From contig JAHDYP010000001.1 in NCBI GenBank assembly GCA_023383055.1, positions 1 through 64,000 on the forward strand: a stretch of DNA of 64,000 nt, written 5' to 3'. Below are positions 37,806-47,117 of the stretch, piece by piece (the first letter of the stretch is position 1; each line of letters starts with the position of its first letter). The stretch comes from Verrucomicrobiota bacterium. Its GTDB lineage: Bacteria > Verrucomicrobiota > Verrucomicrobiia > Limisphaerales > JAHDYP01. Below the pieces are notes generated by a model. It saw only the letters and a program-made list of their open reading frames with translations, ran no database searches and was not told where the DNA came from. The position numbers and the translations under genes were made by a program.

Positions 37806-39225
37806 AATCTTCGCCAGGGTGCTTGAACTCTTGTCCCCCCAAGGTCATCAACTCGAGTTCCTCTCCCTGGCCCTGGGCCAGGATGAGGTGGCAGCTGTTG
37901 CAGTTGGAGAAACTGATGGTGCGCTGGCCGTCGGTCGAAACGTGGTTGTCGTCATGGCAACGAACACAACCCGGCCAGTCCTTGTGCCCGATGTGCTCCG
38001 GGTAGGCGCGCCAGTTGGCCTTCATGGTGGGGAAGAAGTTGTCCGAGTAGATGCGCTGAACCGCCGCGATCGCGGGAAGAATGGTGGGCTCTCCCGGGTA
38101 GGCGGCGGTCAGGGTCTCGGCGATCCGCTGGAGCGCTTCGTCCTTGGTGGCGTATTCCTGAACGAGCGCCTCCGTGGCCTTGGCTCGTATCCCGGGCAAC
38201 GACCGGTCGATCCAACCCTGGGCCAGGGCGCGGTCGACGGCGTCGTTGGGTTTCTTGTAAATGTGCGCCGGGCGATTGTGGCAATCGATGCAATCCATGG
38301 TCCGGATTTCGTGCCGGGCGATGTCCTCGGTGAACTCCGGGGTGCGGAACTCGGTTTGGCGGCCCTGGCTGTCGGTGAGGCGGACCCAGGGAATTTCGAG
38401 GCGGCTCTTGTCGGTGGCGATGTATTCGACCTTGTTGGCGATGTGCCAGTGGATGCCGGAAACTTCGCGTTGGTCGGGGTCGCCGCCGCCAACCCGAAGC
38501 ATGACGCGCACGGAGTATTCGGAGTTTTCTTCGTCGCTGAGGTAGTGGTGGTAGGTGCGGACCAGATCGCCGGAGAAACGCTGCGGCCAATGGCAATGCT
38601 CGCAGGTGTCGCGTGCGGGTCTGAGGTTCTCGATGGGGGTGGGCACCGGCCTGGGGTATTTGTCGAGCGCGGTGGCGTACACCTGGTAGGCGCCGGAGAG
38701 CTTCGAGCGCACGAACCAGGTGGCGCCGGGGCCGATATGACATTCGACACAAGAGACCCGGGCATGCGGGGAATGGGAGTAGGTGACCATTTCCGGTTCC
38801 ATGACTTCGTGACAAGCCTGGCCGCAGAAGGTGACCGACTCCGTGAACTGGTAGCTGGTGTAACTGCCAAAGGCGCTGATGAAGAGGAAGAGAATGCTGC
38901 CGGTAACGAAGATCCCCAGGATGCGCCGGTCGCGGGGGCGGGAGAGATCGATGACGATCGGGGTTCGCCGGCCTTCGCGTCGTTCCTGGCGCCGTTTAAA
39001 GACGATGCCCAGGACGACCAGGGTGACCCCCAGCGTGCTGAAAGCCGGGGTCACCATGTAGGTGAGGATCCCCACGTAAGGATTGGCGGAGCCCTTCATC
39101 ATGTCGACAATGAAAAGCATCAGGAAGGCGAACACGCTGCCCAGCATGATCACCAATCCACTCAGACTCAGCCAGTTCCGCAATCGATCACCAAAGTGAC
39201 CGTGACCTTGAGGCGAGCTAGACAT
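37759..39225 (-). CDS. NapC/NirT-family inner-membrane cytochrome c, 7 putative hemes (ImcH-like)
   Basis: N-terminal TMs; CGQACHEVM (CX3CH), CVECHIGPGATWFVRSKLSG, CEHCHWPQRFSGD, CIDCHNRPAH, CVRCH, CNSCH, CHDCH. Confidence 0.88.
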   Translation of the reverse strand: MSSSPQGHGHFGDRLRNWLSLSGLVIMLGSVFAFLMLFIVDMMKGSANPYVGILTYMVTPAFSTLGVTLVVLGIVFKRRQERREGRRTPIVIDLSRPRDRRILGIFVTGSILFLFISAFGSYTSYQFTESVTFCGQACHEVMEPEMVTYSHSPHARVSCVECHIGPGATWFVRSKLSGAYQVYATALDKYPRPVPTPIENLRPARDTCEHCHWPQRFSGDLVRTYHHYLSDEENSEYSVRVMLRVGGGDPDQREVSGIHWHIANKVEYIATDKSRLEIPWVRLTDSQGRQTEFRTPEFTEDIARHEIRTMDCIDCHNRPAHIYKKPNDAVDRALAQGWIDRSLPGIRAKATEALVQEYATKDEALQRIAETLTAAYPGEPTILPAIAAVQRIYSDNFFPTMKANWRAYPEHIGHKDWPGCVRCHDDNHVSTDGQRTISFSNCNSCHLILAQGQGEELELMTLGGQEFKHPGEDYDPAFKCHDCHTGGP

Positions 39226-39532
39226 AGGCGGAATCGCTCTGCGGACGAGAAATCGACTCGTCCGGCTTTATCGGTGATACGACGTGGTTCATGTGACCCA
39301 ACCCGCCCGCGGCCGCCGGTTGCTTCGCTCGTTCCGCGTTGAACCGACCGGCTTCGGCGTGGCGCTGGCGGCGAACACCGTGCCGCAATGCGGGGTGGGC
39401 GGCTTAACGGGTTTTGGCCATTCCTTCGCGTTTCTTGTTCTCTAAAGGCAAACAAAAGCTAAGCCGCCACCGCGGGCTCGTGGCAGCCCGGCCCATCGCA
39501 AGGTTGAACGGTGGCCGGAGGCTGACCGAAAC

Positions 39533-39566
39533 AAAAAGCGCCGGCCCGGTTGAACCGGGCCGGCGC
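39533..39566 (-). terminator. Strong Rho-independent terminator of the monoheme cytochrome gene
   Basis: On the minus strand GCGCCGGCCCGGTT-C-AACCGGGCCGGCGC, 14-bp perfect arms, followed by TTTTTGTTTC. Confidence 0.88.
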
Positions 39567-39591
39567 CTGGGCTGAAACGCGTGGAAGCGGC

Positions 39592-39930
39592 CTATTTCTT
39601 GGCCATCTTGCGGATATGCGCCACCAGGTCTTTGATCTCCTGGTCCGAGAGCACGTCCGAGTAACCCTTCATCAAGGTCTTGCTGCCTTCCTTTTTGCCT
39701 TCCTTGGTGATTTTGATCATCTCTTCGTCAGTGAATTTGGCCTGGACCTTCGGGTCGGTATAGTCGGCCACCTTGAGTTTTTTGCCCATGGTGGTCTGGC
39801 CTTTGCCGTCTTCGCCATGGCATTTGGTGCAGTGTTTGGCCCAGTTCTCTTTGACGTCGGCCGCCTGGAGGGAGAGGCCGCCAACCGCGGCGCAGAGCAC
39901 TGAGAGAGCAATGAGTTTTCGCATAAGCAT
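39592..39930 (-). CDS. Small monoheme c-type cytochrome
   Basis: Signal peptide; ENWAKHCTKCHGEDGKGQTTMGKKLKVADYTDPK...SDQEIKDLVAHIRKMAKK. Confidence 0.92.
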   Translation of the reverse strand: MLMRKLIALSVLCAAVGGLSLQAADVKENWAKHCTKCHGEDGKGQTTMGKKLKVADYTDPKVQAKFTDEEMIKITKEGKKEGSKTLMKGYSDVLSDQEIKDLVAHIRKMAKK

Positions 39931-40018
39931 GATGTGTTTCAGTCGAACGTTCGCTTCTATTGCTCGCTTGGACGCCGGGCGTCAACCCAAAATTCACGGA
40001 AGCGATGACAAGAAAAGC

Positions 40019-42181
40019 TCAGAAACGGTATTGCAGGGTCGAGTAAACCAGGTGCGCGTCGTAATCGTTGTTGCCCCCGGAGGTTTCGTCGTCGCTGGTG
40101 AAAAAGCCATAGCGAAGGGTCCAGCGGACGCGGCGAGAGAGCTGGCGGCTGAGGCCGGCGGTGATGCCCTGTTCTTCGATCCCGGCGCCGTAAGGCAATC
40201 CGGCGGCGGAATTATCGCTGTAGTTGTCGGCCCGGTAATAGAAGTAGGTCGCGGTCAGGTCCGTCTTGTCGTCGAGGGCCAGGCCGGCGGTCAGGCTGCC
40301 GTTCCAGTAGTCGTTCTCGGCATCCAGCACGGCCTGGGTGATGTTGTCGACCGGGGTGTCGGTCTGGTCGGTGACATAGTTCAGATTGCCCTGCAGGTAA
40401 AGCCGGTGCCAGGGCACCCAGCTGACGCTGGCGCCGAGGATATGGCTGGTGGTCTCGGCACTCTCGACCCGGTCGAGATTGTCGCCCCGGGAGTCGGTGG
40501 TGGAGAGCTGGTAATCGTAACGGGCGACCAGGGTAAGGTTGTTGAGCGGGCGCCAGGTGGCCTTGGCGTTGAGGTCGTGGGTCTCGAAGTCCTGGGCGAC
40601 GAGAAACGCCGGGTAACGATTCAGGCTGCCGGCGGCGTTGGAGGAGGAATCGGCGGTGTGATCGAAATCGTTGTTCCGGATCTTGTAGTAGTAGCCGCCA
40701 CCCAGGTTGAACCGCCGGTGCGGATACCAATTGGCGCCGGCGGCATATTTCTGCGACATCCGATCGTCGTCGGTCGAACGCGCCAGGACACTGGTGGCCG
40801 TGGAACGGTTGTCGAACGTCTCGTCGAGGTCACCCTGGCCCTGAAGCCAGGCGCCGCGGGCGAAGAAGACCCAGTTGGTGACCCCGGTGTAACGGAGTTC
40901 GAGCGCCTCGGAGACGTCGAGCAAACCGCGTTCGCTGGCGGCGCGGAACTGGCCGGGGACGAGCGGTTGCGCGGGTTGGCCGTAGTTTGAAACGCTGTCG
41001 AGATCCTGTTTTTCGATCCGGGCCGAGGGTATGACGGCGAAGGATTCCCAGGGGAGATACATCAGGTTGAGGTTGGCGACGTGCTGGCTCATCTGCGAGC
41101 CGCCATTGAGGGCCTGGTAAGTGTTGGGGTCGGGCAGGCGCTGCCCGAGGTCAGGATCATAGGCGGCGCCAAACACACGGTAGCCGCTCAGGTCCGAGTC
41201 CAGATCCGTGAAGGAGTAGCCCACCGTGAAAAGCACATCCTCGCGCACCCAATTTTCGGCGGAGGCGTGAACGTTGAACAGATCGGAGTCGAGGCCGTTC
41301 TCCTGGGTGCCCCGGCGGTCCGCGGCTTCACCCGGGTTGCGCCGGGTGTACTGGCGGTTGGTCTGGTCTTGCGCTTCGTAACGCACGCCCAGGCGCAAGG
41401 CGGTGGTGCCAAGGGTATGACGGGCATCGAGAGCGAAGATGTTGCGCACTTCGTCGATATCCCAGAAGCCGGGCACGATGCGGCGGCCGGCCGCGGACGC
41501 GGATTCACCCCAGGCGAGGCTGTCTTTCTGGCCGTCGCGGGTCAGGCGTTCATAGCGGAGGGTGAGTTCGGGCCAGTCGGGCAGGCGCAAACCGCCTTCG
41601 AACCACAGAGAGCCACGGTCGATGGCCAGAGTCTCGTCCTCGGGCTCAAACCAGGCCTCGGTGGGGGGGTAATAGCCGCCATTGCCGTTGTACCAGGTGC
41701 GGTATTCGGTGTAGCCCGCCTTGAAATAACCCTTCTCGGGATAGTCGAGTTCGAGGCTCAGACTGTAATCGTGGTTGTCGAAGATGCCGCGGCCATCGAG
41801 CTTAAGGGTGCCGCCCTTGGGGAGGAGATGACCCTCGGTAATCTCGCGCTCGTAATGGAAGCTCTCGACGCCGCCGTAAGCGCCGCGGGGGAGACCGGAA
41901 CGCTGCTGAAAGGCGCCTTTGCTGCCGTCCGTGAAGGTGCCGCCGAAGCCCAGTTCGACCCAGTTCATCAGCGGAGAGTCATCGGCGGCCTCGAGGTCGG
42001 CAACAGCCTCCTCGGCTTCTTCGGCTTCCTCGGCTTCGTCAGCCCCCTGAGCCTCCTCAGCGGCCGGTTCGGCGTCGGTCTCCTGGGCGAGCAGGGCGAG
42101 CGGGCAGGGGATCAGGAGGGCGGTGAGGATCGCCATCCGGTATTGGCGTCGCATCGAGCGGGGCAATCGCGAATTCTTCAT
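40019..42181 (-). CDS. Outer-membrane beta-barrel, MtrB/PioB/OmbB-like porin of a porin-cytochrome conduit
   Basis: Signal peptide MAILTALLIPCPLALLAQ; alternating beta strands throughout (FNLGGGYYYKIRNND, LTLVARYDYQLS, LYLQGNLNYVTDQTD, LTATYFYYRADNY); terminal YSTLQYRF with C-terminal Phe; adjacent to the octaheme gene. Confidence 0.8.
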   Translation of the reverse strand: MKNSRLPRSMRRQYRMAILTALLIPCPLALLAQETDAEPAAEEAQGADEAEEAEEAEEAVADLEAADDSPLMNWVELGFGGTFTDGSKGAFQQRSGLPRGAYGGVESFHYEREITEGHLLPKGGTLKLDGRGIFDNHDYSLSLELDYPEKGYFKAGYTEYRTWYNGNGGYYPPTEAWFEPEDETLAIDRGSLWFEGGLRLPDWPELTLRYERLTRDGQKDSLAWGESASAAGRRIVPGFWDIDEVRNIFALDARHTLGTTALRLGVRYEAQDQTNRQYTRRNPGEAADRRGTQENGLDSDLFNVHASAENWVREDVLFTVGYSFTDLDSDLSGYRVFGAAYDPDLGQRLPDPNTYQALNGGSQMSQHVANLNLMYLPWESFAVIPSARIEKQDLDSVSNYGQPAQPLVPGQFRAASERGLLDVSEALELRYTGVTNWVFFARGAWLQGQGDLDETFDNRSTATSVLARSTDDDRMSQKYAAGANWYPHRRFNLGGGYYYKIRNNDFDHTADSSSNAAGSLNRYPAFLVAQDFETHDLNAKATWRPLNNLTLVARYDYQLSTTDSRGDNLDRVESAETTSHILGASVSWVPWHRLYLQGNLNYVTDQTDTPVDNITQAVLDAENDYWNGSLTAGLALDDKTDLTATYFYYRADNYSDNSAAGLPYGAGIEEQGITAGLSRQLSRRVRWTLRYGFFTSDDETSGGNNDYDAHLVYSTLQYRF

Positions 42182-42197
42182 GGGTTAACCTCGCGTT

Positions 42198-43016
42198 TCA
42201 GTAGCGGAGAGAGGAATTGACTTGTGAGCCATGAACCGCCTCATGGCAGCCGGCGTTCCAGCAGGTGCCCTGCTGGAGGAAGGTGGTATGATCGAAGCCG
42301 CCGATGAGCACCCGGCCGGAGGATCGTTGCTCCTGGAAATGGCATTTGAGGCAGAGCGTGGCGTTGCGTTGCGCGAGCATCCGGGCATTGACCGAGCCGT
42401 GCGGGAGATGGCAGCTGGTGCAGCCCTCGCGCATCGCCTCGTGCTCGAAGACGTGCGGCCCCCGCTGGGCGCTGTGGCACTGGAGACAGGCTTCGTTCTG
42501 GGAGAACAGGGCAGTGCCGCCGCCCATGATTGCATCGCCTTTGTGCGGGTCATGGCAGTCCGTGCAGGTGAGCTTGTCGGGAACCGGATGATGATGCGGC
42601 AGGTTGAAGGCGCCACGAACATCCAGGTGACAGTCAAAACAGACGTTCGGGGATCTCTCCGGGTTGATGATCAGGCTGACGTCCCCGCCGGCCTCGCTGT
42701 GCAGACTGCCGGGACCGTGGCAGGATTCGCATCCGGTTGAAATGGCGTTGGGCCCGCGGGCCACCAGCCGGGCATGGCTGGCGGTTTTGAAATCCCGGAC
42801 CAGCTCGTCGTGGCACTCGGCGCACCCTTCGTTCCCAATAAACGTGGCACCCGGAATGGACGGAGGCGCCATGACGGTCCGCGTGAGCGTGCCGCAAGAA
42901 ATGACAATGGTGGCAAGCGCGGCGCCCGCGAGGAGCAGGCTGAGCTGGCCGCGAGTTAGCCGCGCGATCCGGGAGCGACGGCTTGCCCCGGGCGGGTTGG
43001 ATTCAATGCGGTTCAT
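42198..43016 (-). CDS. Periplasmic octaheme cytochrome c (OmaB/MtrA/DmsE-like)
   Basis: 7 CXXCH plus terminal CX4CH (CWNAGCHEAVHGSQVNSSLRY). Confidence 0.88.
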   Translation of the reverse strand: MNRIESNPPGASRRSRIARLTRGQLSLLLAGAALATIVISCGTLTRTVMAPPSIPGATFIGNEGCAECHDELVRDFKTASHARLVARGPNAISTGCESCHGPGSLHSEAGGDVSLIINPERSPNVCFDCHLDVRGAFNLPHHHPVPDKLTCTDCHDPHKGDAIMGGGTALFSQNEACLQCHSAQRGPHVFEHEAMREGCTSCHLPHGSVNARMLAQRNATLCLKCHFQEQRSSGRVLIGGFDHTTFLQQGTCWNAGCHEAVHGSQVNSSLRY

Positions 43017-43223
43017 GAAGAATGGCTCTTAACGTGGATGTCGAGGTTGCCTGGATGAGAAACTCCGCCCACCCTCGAACTCAAGGAAAAAATGGATTTA
43101 GACCGTGCGGATCAGCGGGGCTGCATCCCATGATTCAAGACGCTTCTTGCGCCGGGACAGCCGCCGGCTCGCTCCCCGGAGTCGGGCCGGCCCAAGGTCG
43201 TCGCCGTCAACTCGACCGACGGT

Positions 43224-44711
43224 TCAGCCAGCGTGGCCGAGATCGCCGAGCAACAGCCGGCTGGTAATGCGTGCGGACTCGAAAATCACCGGCAGTCCGC
43301 TGCCGGGATGGGTGCCGCCGCCGACGAGGTACATCCGATCGAACTCCTCGAAGCGGTTGCGGGGGCGGAGGTGGAGCATTTGGCCGAGGTTGTGGGCGAG
43401 GTTGAAGGTGGCGCCGCGGTAGATGCCCACCTTGTTTTCCCACTCGGCCGGCGTCACGATGCGCTCGAACCGGATGCGCCGTTCGAGATCCGTCAAGCCG
43501 AGCTTGGCGAGCTGCCGCATGGCCACCGCGCGGTAGCGGTCGCGTTCCCGGCCCCAATCGATATTCGGGTGCTGATGACTGACCGGCAACAGGACGTAAA
43601 GCGCGCTATGACCGGGCGGGGCCATCGTGTCGTCGGTGCGGGAGGGGTTCTCGACGTAGAATGAAGGATCCTCGGTGAGCACGTGCTGGTTCTCGATCTC
43701 GTCGAGGTTCCGCCGGTAGTCTTTGGCGACGTAAATATTGTGGTGGGCGAGTTGGTCGTATCGGCCTTCGACGCCGAGATACAGCATGAAGGTCGAACAC
43801 GAAAACCGCTTGCGGGCCAGGGTCGCGTCCGTCCAGCGTCGCCGCAGCCGGTCGGGCACCAGGGTCTTCATGGCATGACCGAAGTCGGCATTGACCACCA
43901 CGGCGTCGGCCCGCTGTTCGCCTTGCGCGGTGCGCACGCCCACAGCGCGACGGCCCTCAAAAAGGATTTCCTCGACCGGCGCGTCCAGTTGGATGGTGGC
44001 GCCCAGCTCGGTGGCTACGCGGGCCATGGCCCGCGAGAGCGCGTTGCAGCCGCCGATCGGGTGCCAGACGCCGTGTTCGTATTCGAGGAACGAGAGGATC
44101 GAGAAGAGGCTCGGGCACTGGAAGGGCGACATGCCGAGGTACTTGGACTGGAACGTGAAGGCCAGTTGGAGCCGGGGATCGCGGAAGTAACCGGCCAGCT
44201 CGGCATGAAGCGATTTCCATGGCTTCAAGTAGGGCAACACGGCGAGCAGGCGCGCTTGCAGCAAGTCTTTCCAACTGAGGAAAGGCGACTGCAGGCAGGG
44301 CGCGAACTTCTCCAGCTTCGCCCGGTTATAGGTCATGAACCGGCGGAAGTGCGGCGCGTCCGCCGGGGCCAGCTTGGCGATCTCGGCGACCATCCGCTCG
44401 ACGTCGGAAGTGCAGACCAGTTCACCGCCCGCGCCGAAGATGAGGCGGTATTGCGGGTCGAGCCGCTTCATGGGGACTTCCCGGTGCAGGTCGCGGCCCG
44501 CGGTGGTGAAGATCTCCTCGAGAATTTGCGGGTAGAGGAAGAATGTGGGTCCGAGATCGAATCGGTAGCCATCGGCTTCGATACTGGATGTCCGGCCGCC
44601 GACCTTCGGTTGCTTTTCGAGGACGGTGACGCGGAGACCTGCCTTGGCTAGTAACATCGCGGTGGCCAAGCCGCCCGGTCCGGCCCCCACAATCAACACG
44701 CTGCGCGACAT
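43224..44711 (-). CDS. CrtI/CrtN/CrtP-family carotenoid desaturase/oxidase
   Basis: SVLIVGAGPGGLATAMLLAKAGLRVTVLEKQPKVGGRTSSIEADGYRFDLGPTFF; C-terminal MYLVGGGTHPGSGLPVIFESARI. Confidence 0.9.
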   Translation of the reverse strand: MSRSVLIVGAGPGGLATAMLLAKAGLRVTVLEKQPKVGGRTSSIEADGYRFDLGPTFFLYPQILEEIFTTAGRDLHREVPMKRLDPQYRLIFGAGGELVCTSDVERMVAEIAKLAPADAPHFRRFMTYNRAKLEKFAPCLQSPFLSWKDLLQARLLAVLPYLKPWKSLHAELAGYFRDPRLQLAFTFQSKYLGMSPFQCPSLFSILSFLEYEHGVWHPIGGCNALSRAMARVATELGATIQLDAPVEEILFEGRRAVGVRTAQGEQRADAVVVNADFGHAMKTLVPDRLRRRWTDATLARKRFSCSTFMLYLGVEGRYDQLAHHNIYVAKDYRRNLDEIENQHVLTEDPSFYVENPSRTDDTMAPPGHSALYVLLPVSHQHPNIDWGRERDRYRAVAMRQLAKLGLTDLERRIRFERIVTPAEWENKVGIYRGATFNLAHNLGQMLHLRPRNRFEEFDRMYLVGGGTHPGSGLPVIFESARITSRLLLGDLGHAG

Positions 44712-44837
44712 GGCCCATTGGTAGCCCATGGGCAAGTCGCTGGCAAGCCCAGCCGCCGGGTGACACCGCCGGGGCACTCAGCCGATCCATAATCCGCTTG
44801 GTTAAAATCCGGCCACCGCTTATACAGGCGTCAGGCA

Positions 44838-45611
44838 ATGACGCGAGGTTTCGGGATTCTGTTCCTGGTCACCGCGCTGGTCGGGCGGGCGGATGAACCG
44901 GCGGATCAGCTCACCACGGCGGGCGTCGCGGAGTTCATGGCCGCCTATCAGGCCTGGGACGGCGCCCGGTTCGGCGCGGCGGCGGATCTGTTCCGCCAGG
45001 CCGGCGCGCGGGCAGCCGATGCCGTCGAACCTTTCTACTGGCTGGGTGCGGCGGAATTTCACCGCATGCTTCAGATCCAGACGCTGCCCGTCACGCGCTC
45101 CAACAGGGTGGCCGCCGCCCAGGCCATGGAGGCCGCCCTGGACGCCCTCGCGCGCGCGGTCGCCCTGGACGCCCGGCACGCCGAAAGCCACGCGCTGCTC
45201 GGCACGATTTACGGCATGAAGATCGATGGAAGCCTGCTGCGCGCGCTCCAGCTCGGGCCGCGGGTCCAGAAGCATCGTTCCCAGGCGCTGGAGCATGGCC
45301 CGGAAAACCCCCGGGTGCGTTACCTGCTGGGCGTATGCCAGTTTCACACCGCGAAAAAACCGGCGGCGCTCCGCGAGGCGCTCGCCAGCCTGGAGCTCGC
45401 GGAACGGCTCTTCGAAGCTGAATCCGCGCGCGCGGCGGGGCCACGGGAGCCGCGCTGGGGGCACAGCAGCTGCCTCACGTTCCTGGGGCGGACCCATGAA
45501 TTGCTCGGGGAGAGCAGCAAGGCGGCGGCATGCTTCCGCAAGGCGCTGGCCCAGCAGCCTCGCGATCATCTGGCTCGGGCAGGACTGGCGCGCGTTGCGG
45601 CGGGAGAATGA
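44838..45611 (+). CDS. TPR-like secreted protein
   Basis: Signal-like N-terminus; helical repeats EPFYWLGAAEFHRML, HAESHALLGTIYGMK, GRTHELLGESSKAAACFRKALAQQPRDHLARAGLARV. Confidence 0.7.
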   Translation: MTRGFGILFLVTALVGRADEPADQLTTAGVAEFMAAYQAWDGARFGAAADLFRQAGARAADAVEPFYWLGAAEFHRMLQIQTLPVTRSNRVAAAQAMEAALDALARAVALDARHAESHALLGTIYGMKIDGSLLRALQLGPRVQKHRSQALEHGPENPRVRYLLGVCQFHTAKKPAALREALASLELAERLFEAESARAAGPREPRWGHSSCLTFLGRTHELLGESSKAAACFRKALAQQPRDHLARAGLARVAAGE

Positions 45612-45619
45612 GGAGAGAC

Positions 45620-47107
45620 ATGAAAACCAAGAACGTCATCGTCATCGGCGCGGGGCTGGGCGGTTTGTCGGCTGCCATCTCGCTGGCCCAGGAAGGTTAC
45701 TCCGTGACCCTCCATGAGAAGAACAGCCGGATCGGCGGGAAGCTCAACGTGCTCAAGGAACACGGTTACAGTTTCGACCTGGGCCCGTCGATCCTGACGT
45801 TGCCGCACATTTTCGCGCGCTTGTTCGAACGGTCGGGCCGCCAGATGTCCGATTACATCCCCATCCGCCCGCTGCGCCCGCACTGGCGCAACTTCTTCCA
45901 GGACGGCAAGGTGGTCGATCTGTACCCGGAACCCGACCGGATGGCGGAGGAGGCGCGCAAGGTGGGGGAAGACCCGGAGAACGTCCGTCGGTTTCTGCAG
46001 TACTCAAGCGATCTCTACGACCTGGTCAATGACGGTTACTTCGAACAGGGGCTCGATACCTCGCGCGATTTCGCCAACTTTTACGGGCTCTGGAAGTTCC
46101 CGAAGTTCGACCTGTTCCGCACCATGCACGGGGGGGTGAAACGCTTTCTCAAAACCCGGCACCTGCAGGACGTCTTCGATTACTTCATCAAGTATGTCGG
46201 CTCCTCGGCCTATCACTCGCCAGCCTTCATGAACTGCCTGCCGGCCATCCAATTCCGCTACGATCTCTGGTACGTCGACGGCGGCCTCTACCACATCGCC
46301 CTCGGCCTCCAACGGCTCATCGACGAACTCGGCATCCGCGTCCACCTCAACAGCGAAGTCACTGAAGTGCGCCAAACCGGCCGGCAGGTGACCGGCATTG
46401 TAACCGCCGACGGTACGTTCCATCCCGCCGATATCATTGTTTCGAACATGGAAGTGATCCCGGCCTATGAACGTCTCCTCCGGGAAGACCCGCAGTTCCT
46501 GCGCGGCCTCGAGAAATTCGAGCCGTCCTGTTCCGGCCTCGTGCTCGAGCTCGGGCTGGACTGCCAATACCCGCAACTGGCCCATCACAACTTCTTTTTC
46601 TCCGAACACCAGCGCGAGCATTTCCACACCGTGTTCCGCAAACGCCAGCTGCCGCCCGACCCCACCATCTACCTCGTGGCCGCGTCGAGGACCGATCCGA
46701 CCGTCGCGCCGCCGGGCTGCGATTGCCTCAAGATCCTGCCGCACATCCCGCATATCGATGACGCGCATCCGCTGACGCGCGAGGATTACCTGCGGTTCAA
46801 AGAGCGGGTGGTGGACAAGCTCGAGCGGATGGGGCTCAAGGACCTGAGGAAGCATGTGGTCTTCGAGCATTGCTGGACGCCGCTCGACATCCGCCAGCAG
46901 TATTACTCGAACAAAGGGTCCATCTACGGAGTGGTCAGCGACCGTTTCAAAAACCTCGCCTTCAAGGCCCCCAAACAAAGCACCCGATACCCCAACCTCT
47001 TCTTCGTCGGCGGCTCGGTGAACCCCGGCGGCGGCATGCCCATGGTGGTGCTCTGCGGCCAGAACGTCGCTAAAAAGATCGCCGCCTGGGACCGCCTCGC
47101 TACCTGA
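45620..47107 (+). CDS. CrtI/CrtN-family phytoene/diapophytoene desaturase
   Basis: VIVIGAGLGGLSAAISLAQEGYSVTLHEKNSRIGGKLNVLKEHGYSFDLGPSILTLP; LFFVGGSVNPGGGMPMVVLCGQNVAKKI; SD GAGGAGA before ATG 45620. Confidence 0.92.
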   Translation: MKTKNVIVIGAGLGGLSAAISLAQEGYSVTLHEKNSRIGGKLNVLKEHGYSFDLGPSILTLPHIFARLFERSGRQMSDYIPIRPLRPHWRNFFQDGKVVDLYPEPDRMAEEARKVGEDPENVRRFLQYSSDLYDLVNDGYFEQGLDTSRDFANFYGLWKFPKFDLFRTMHGGVKRFLKTRHLQDVFDYFIKYVGSSAYHSPAFMNCLPAIQFRYDLWYVDGGLYHIALGLQRLIDELGIRVHLNSEVTEVRQTGRQVTGIVTADGTFHPADIIVSNMEVIPAYERLLREDPQFLRGLEKFEPSCSGLVLELGLDCQYPQLAHHNFFFSEHQREHFHTVFRKRQLPPDPTIYLVAASRTDPTVAPPGCDCLKILPHIPHIDDAHPLTREDYLRFKERVVDKLERMGLKDLRKHVVFEHCWTPLDIRQQYYSNKGSIYGVVSDRFKNLAFKAPKQSTRYPNLFFVGGSVNPGGGMPMVVLCGQNVAKKIAAWDRLAT

Positions 47108-47117
47108 TACGGGTCGC

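Noticed and set aside
41990-42075. Short TCGGCTTCx repeats that might suggest a microsatellite or CRISPR-like array
   Set aside because: Encodes the acidic EAEEAEEAEEA linker after the porin signal peptide; simple coding low complexity, no spacers.
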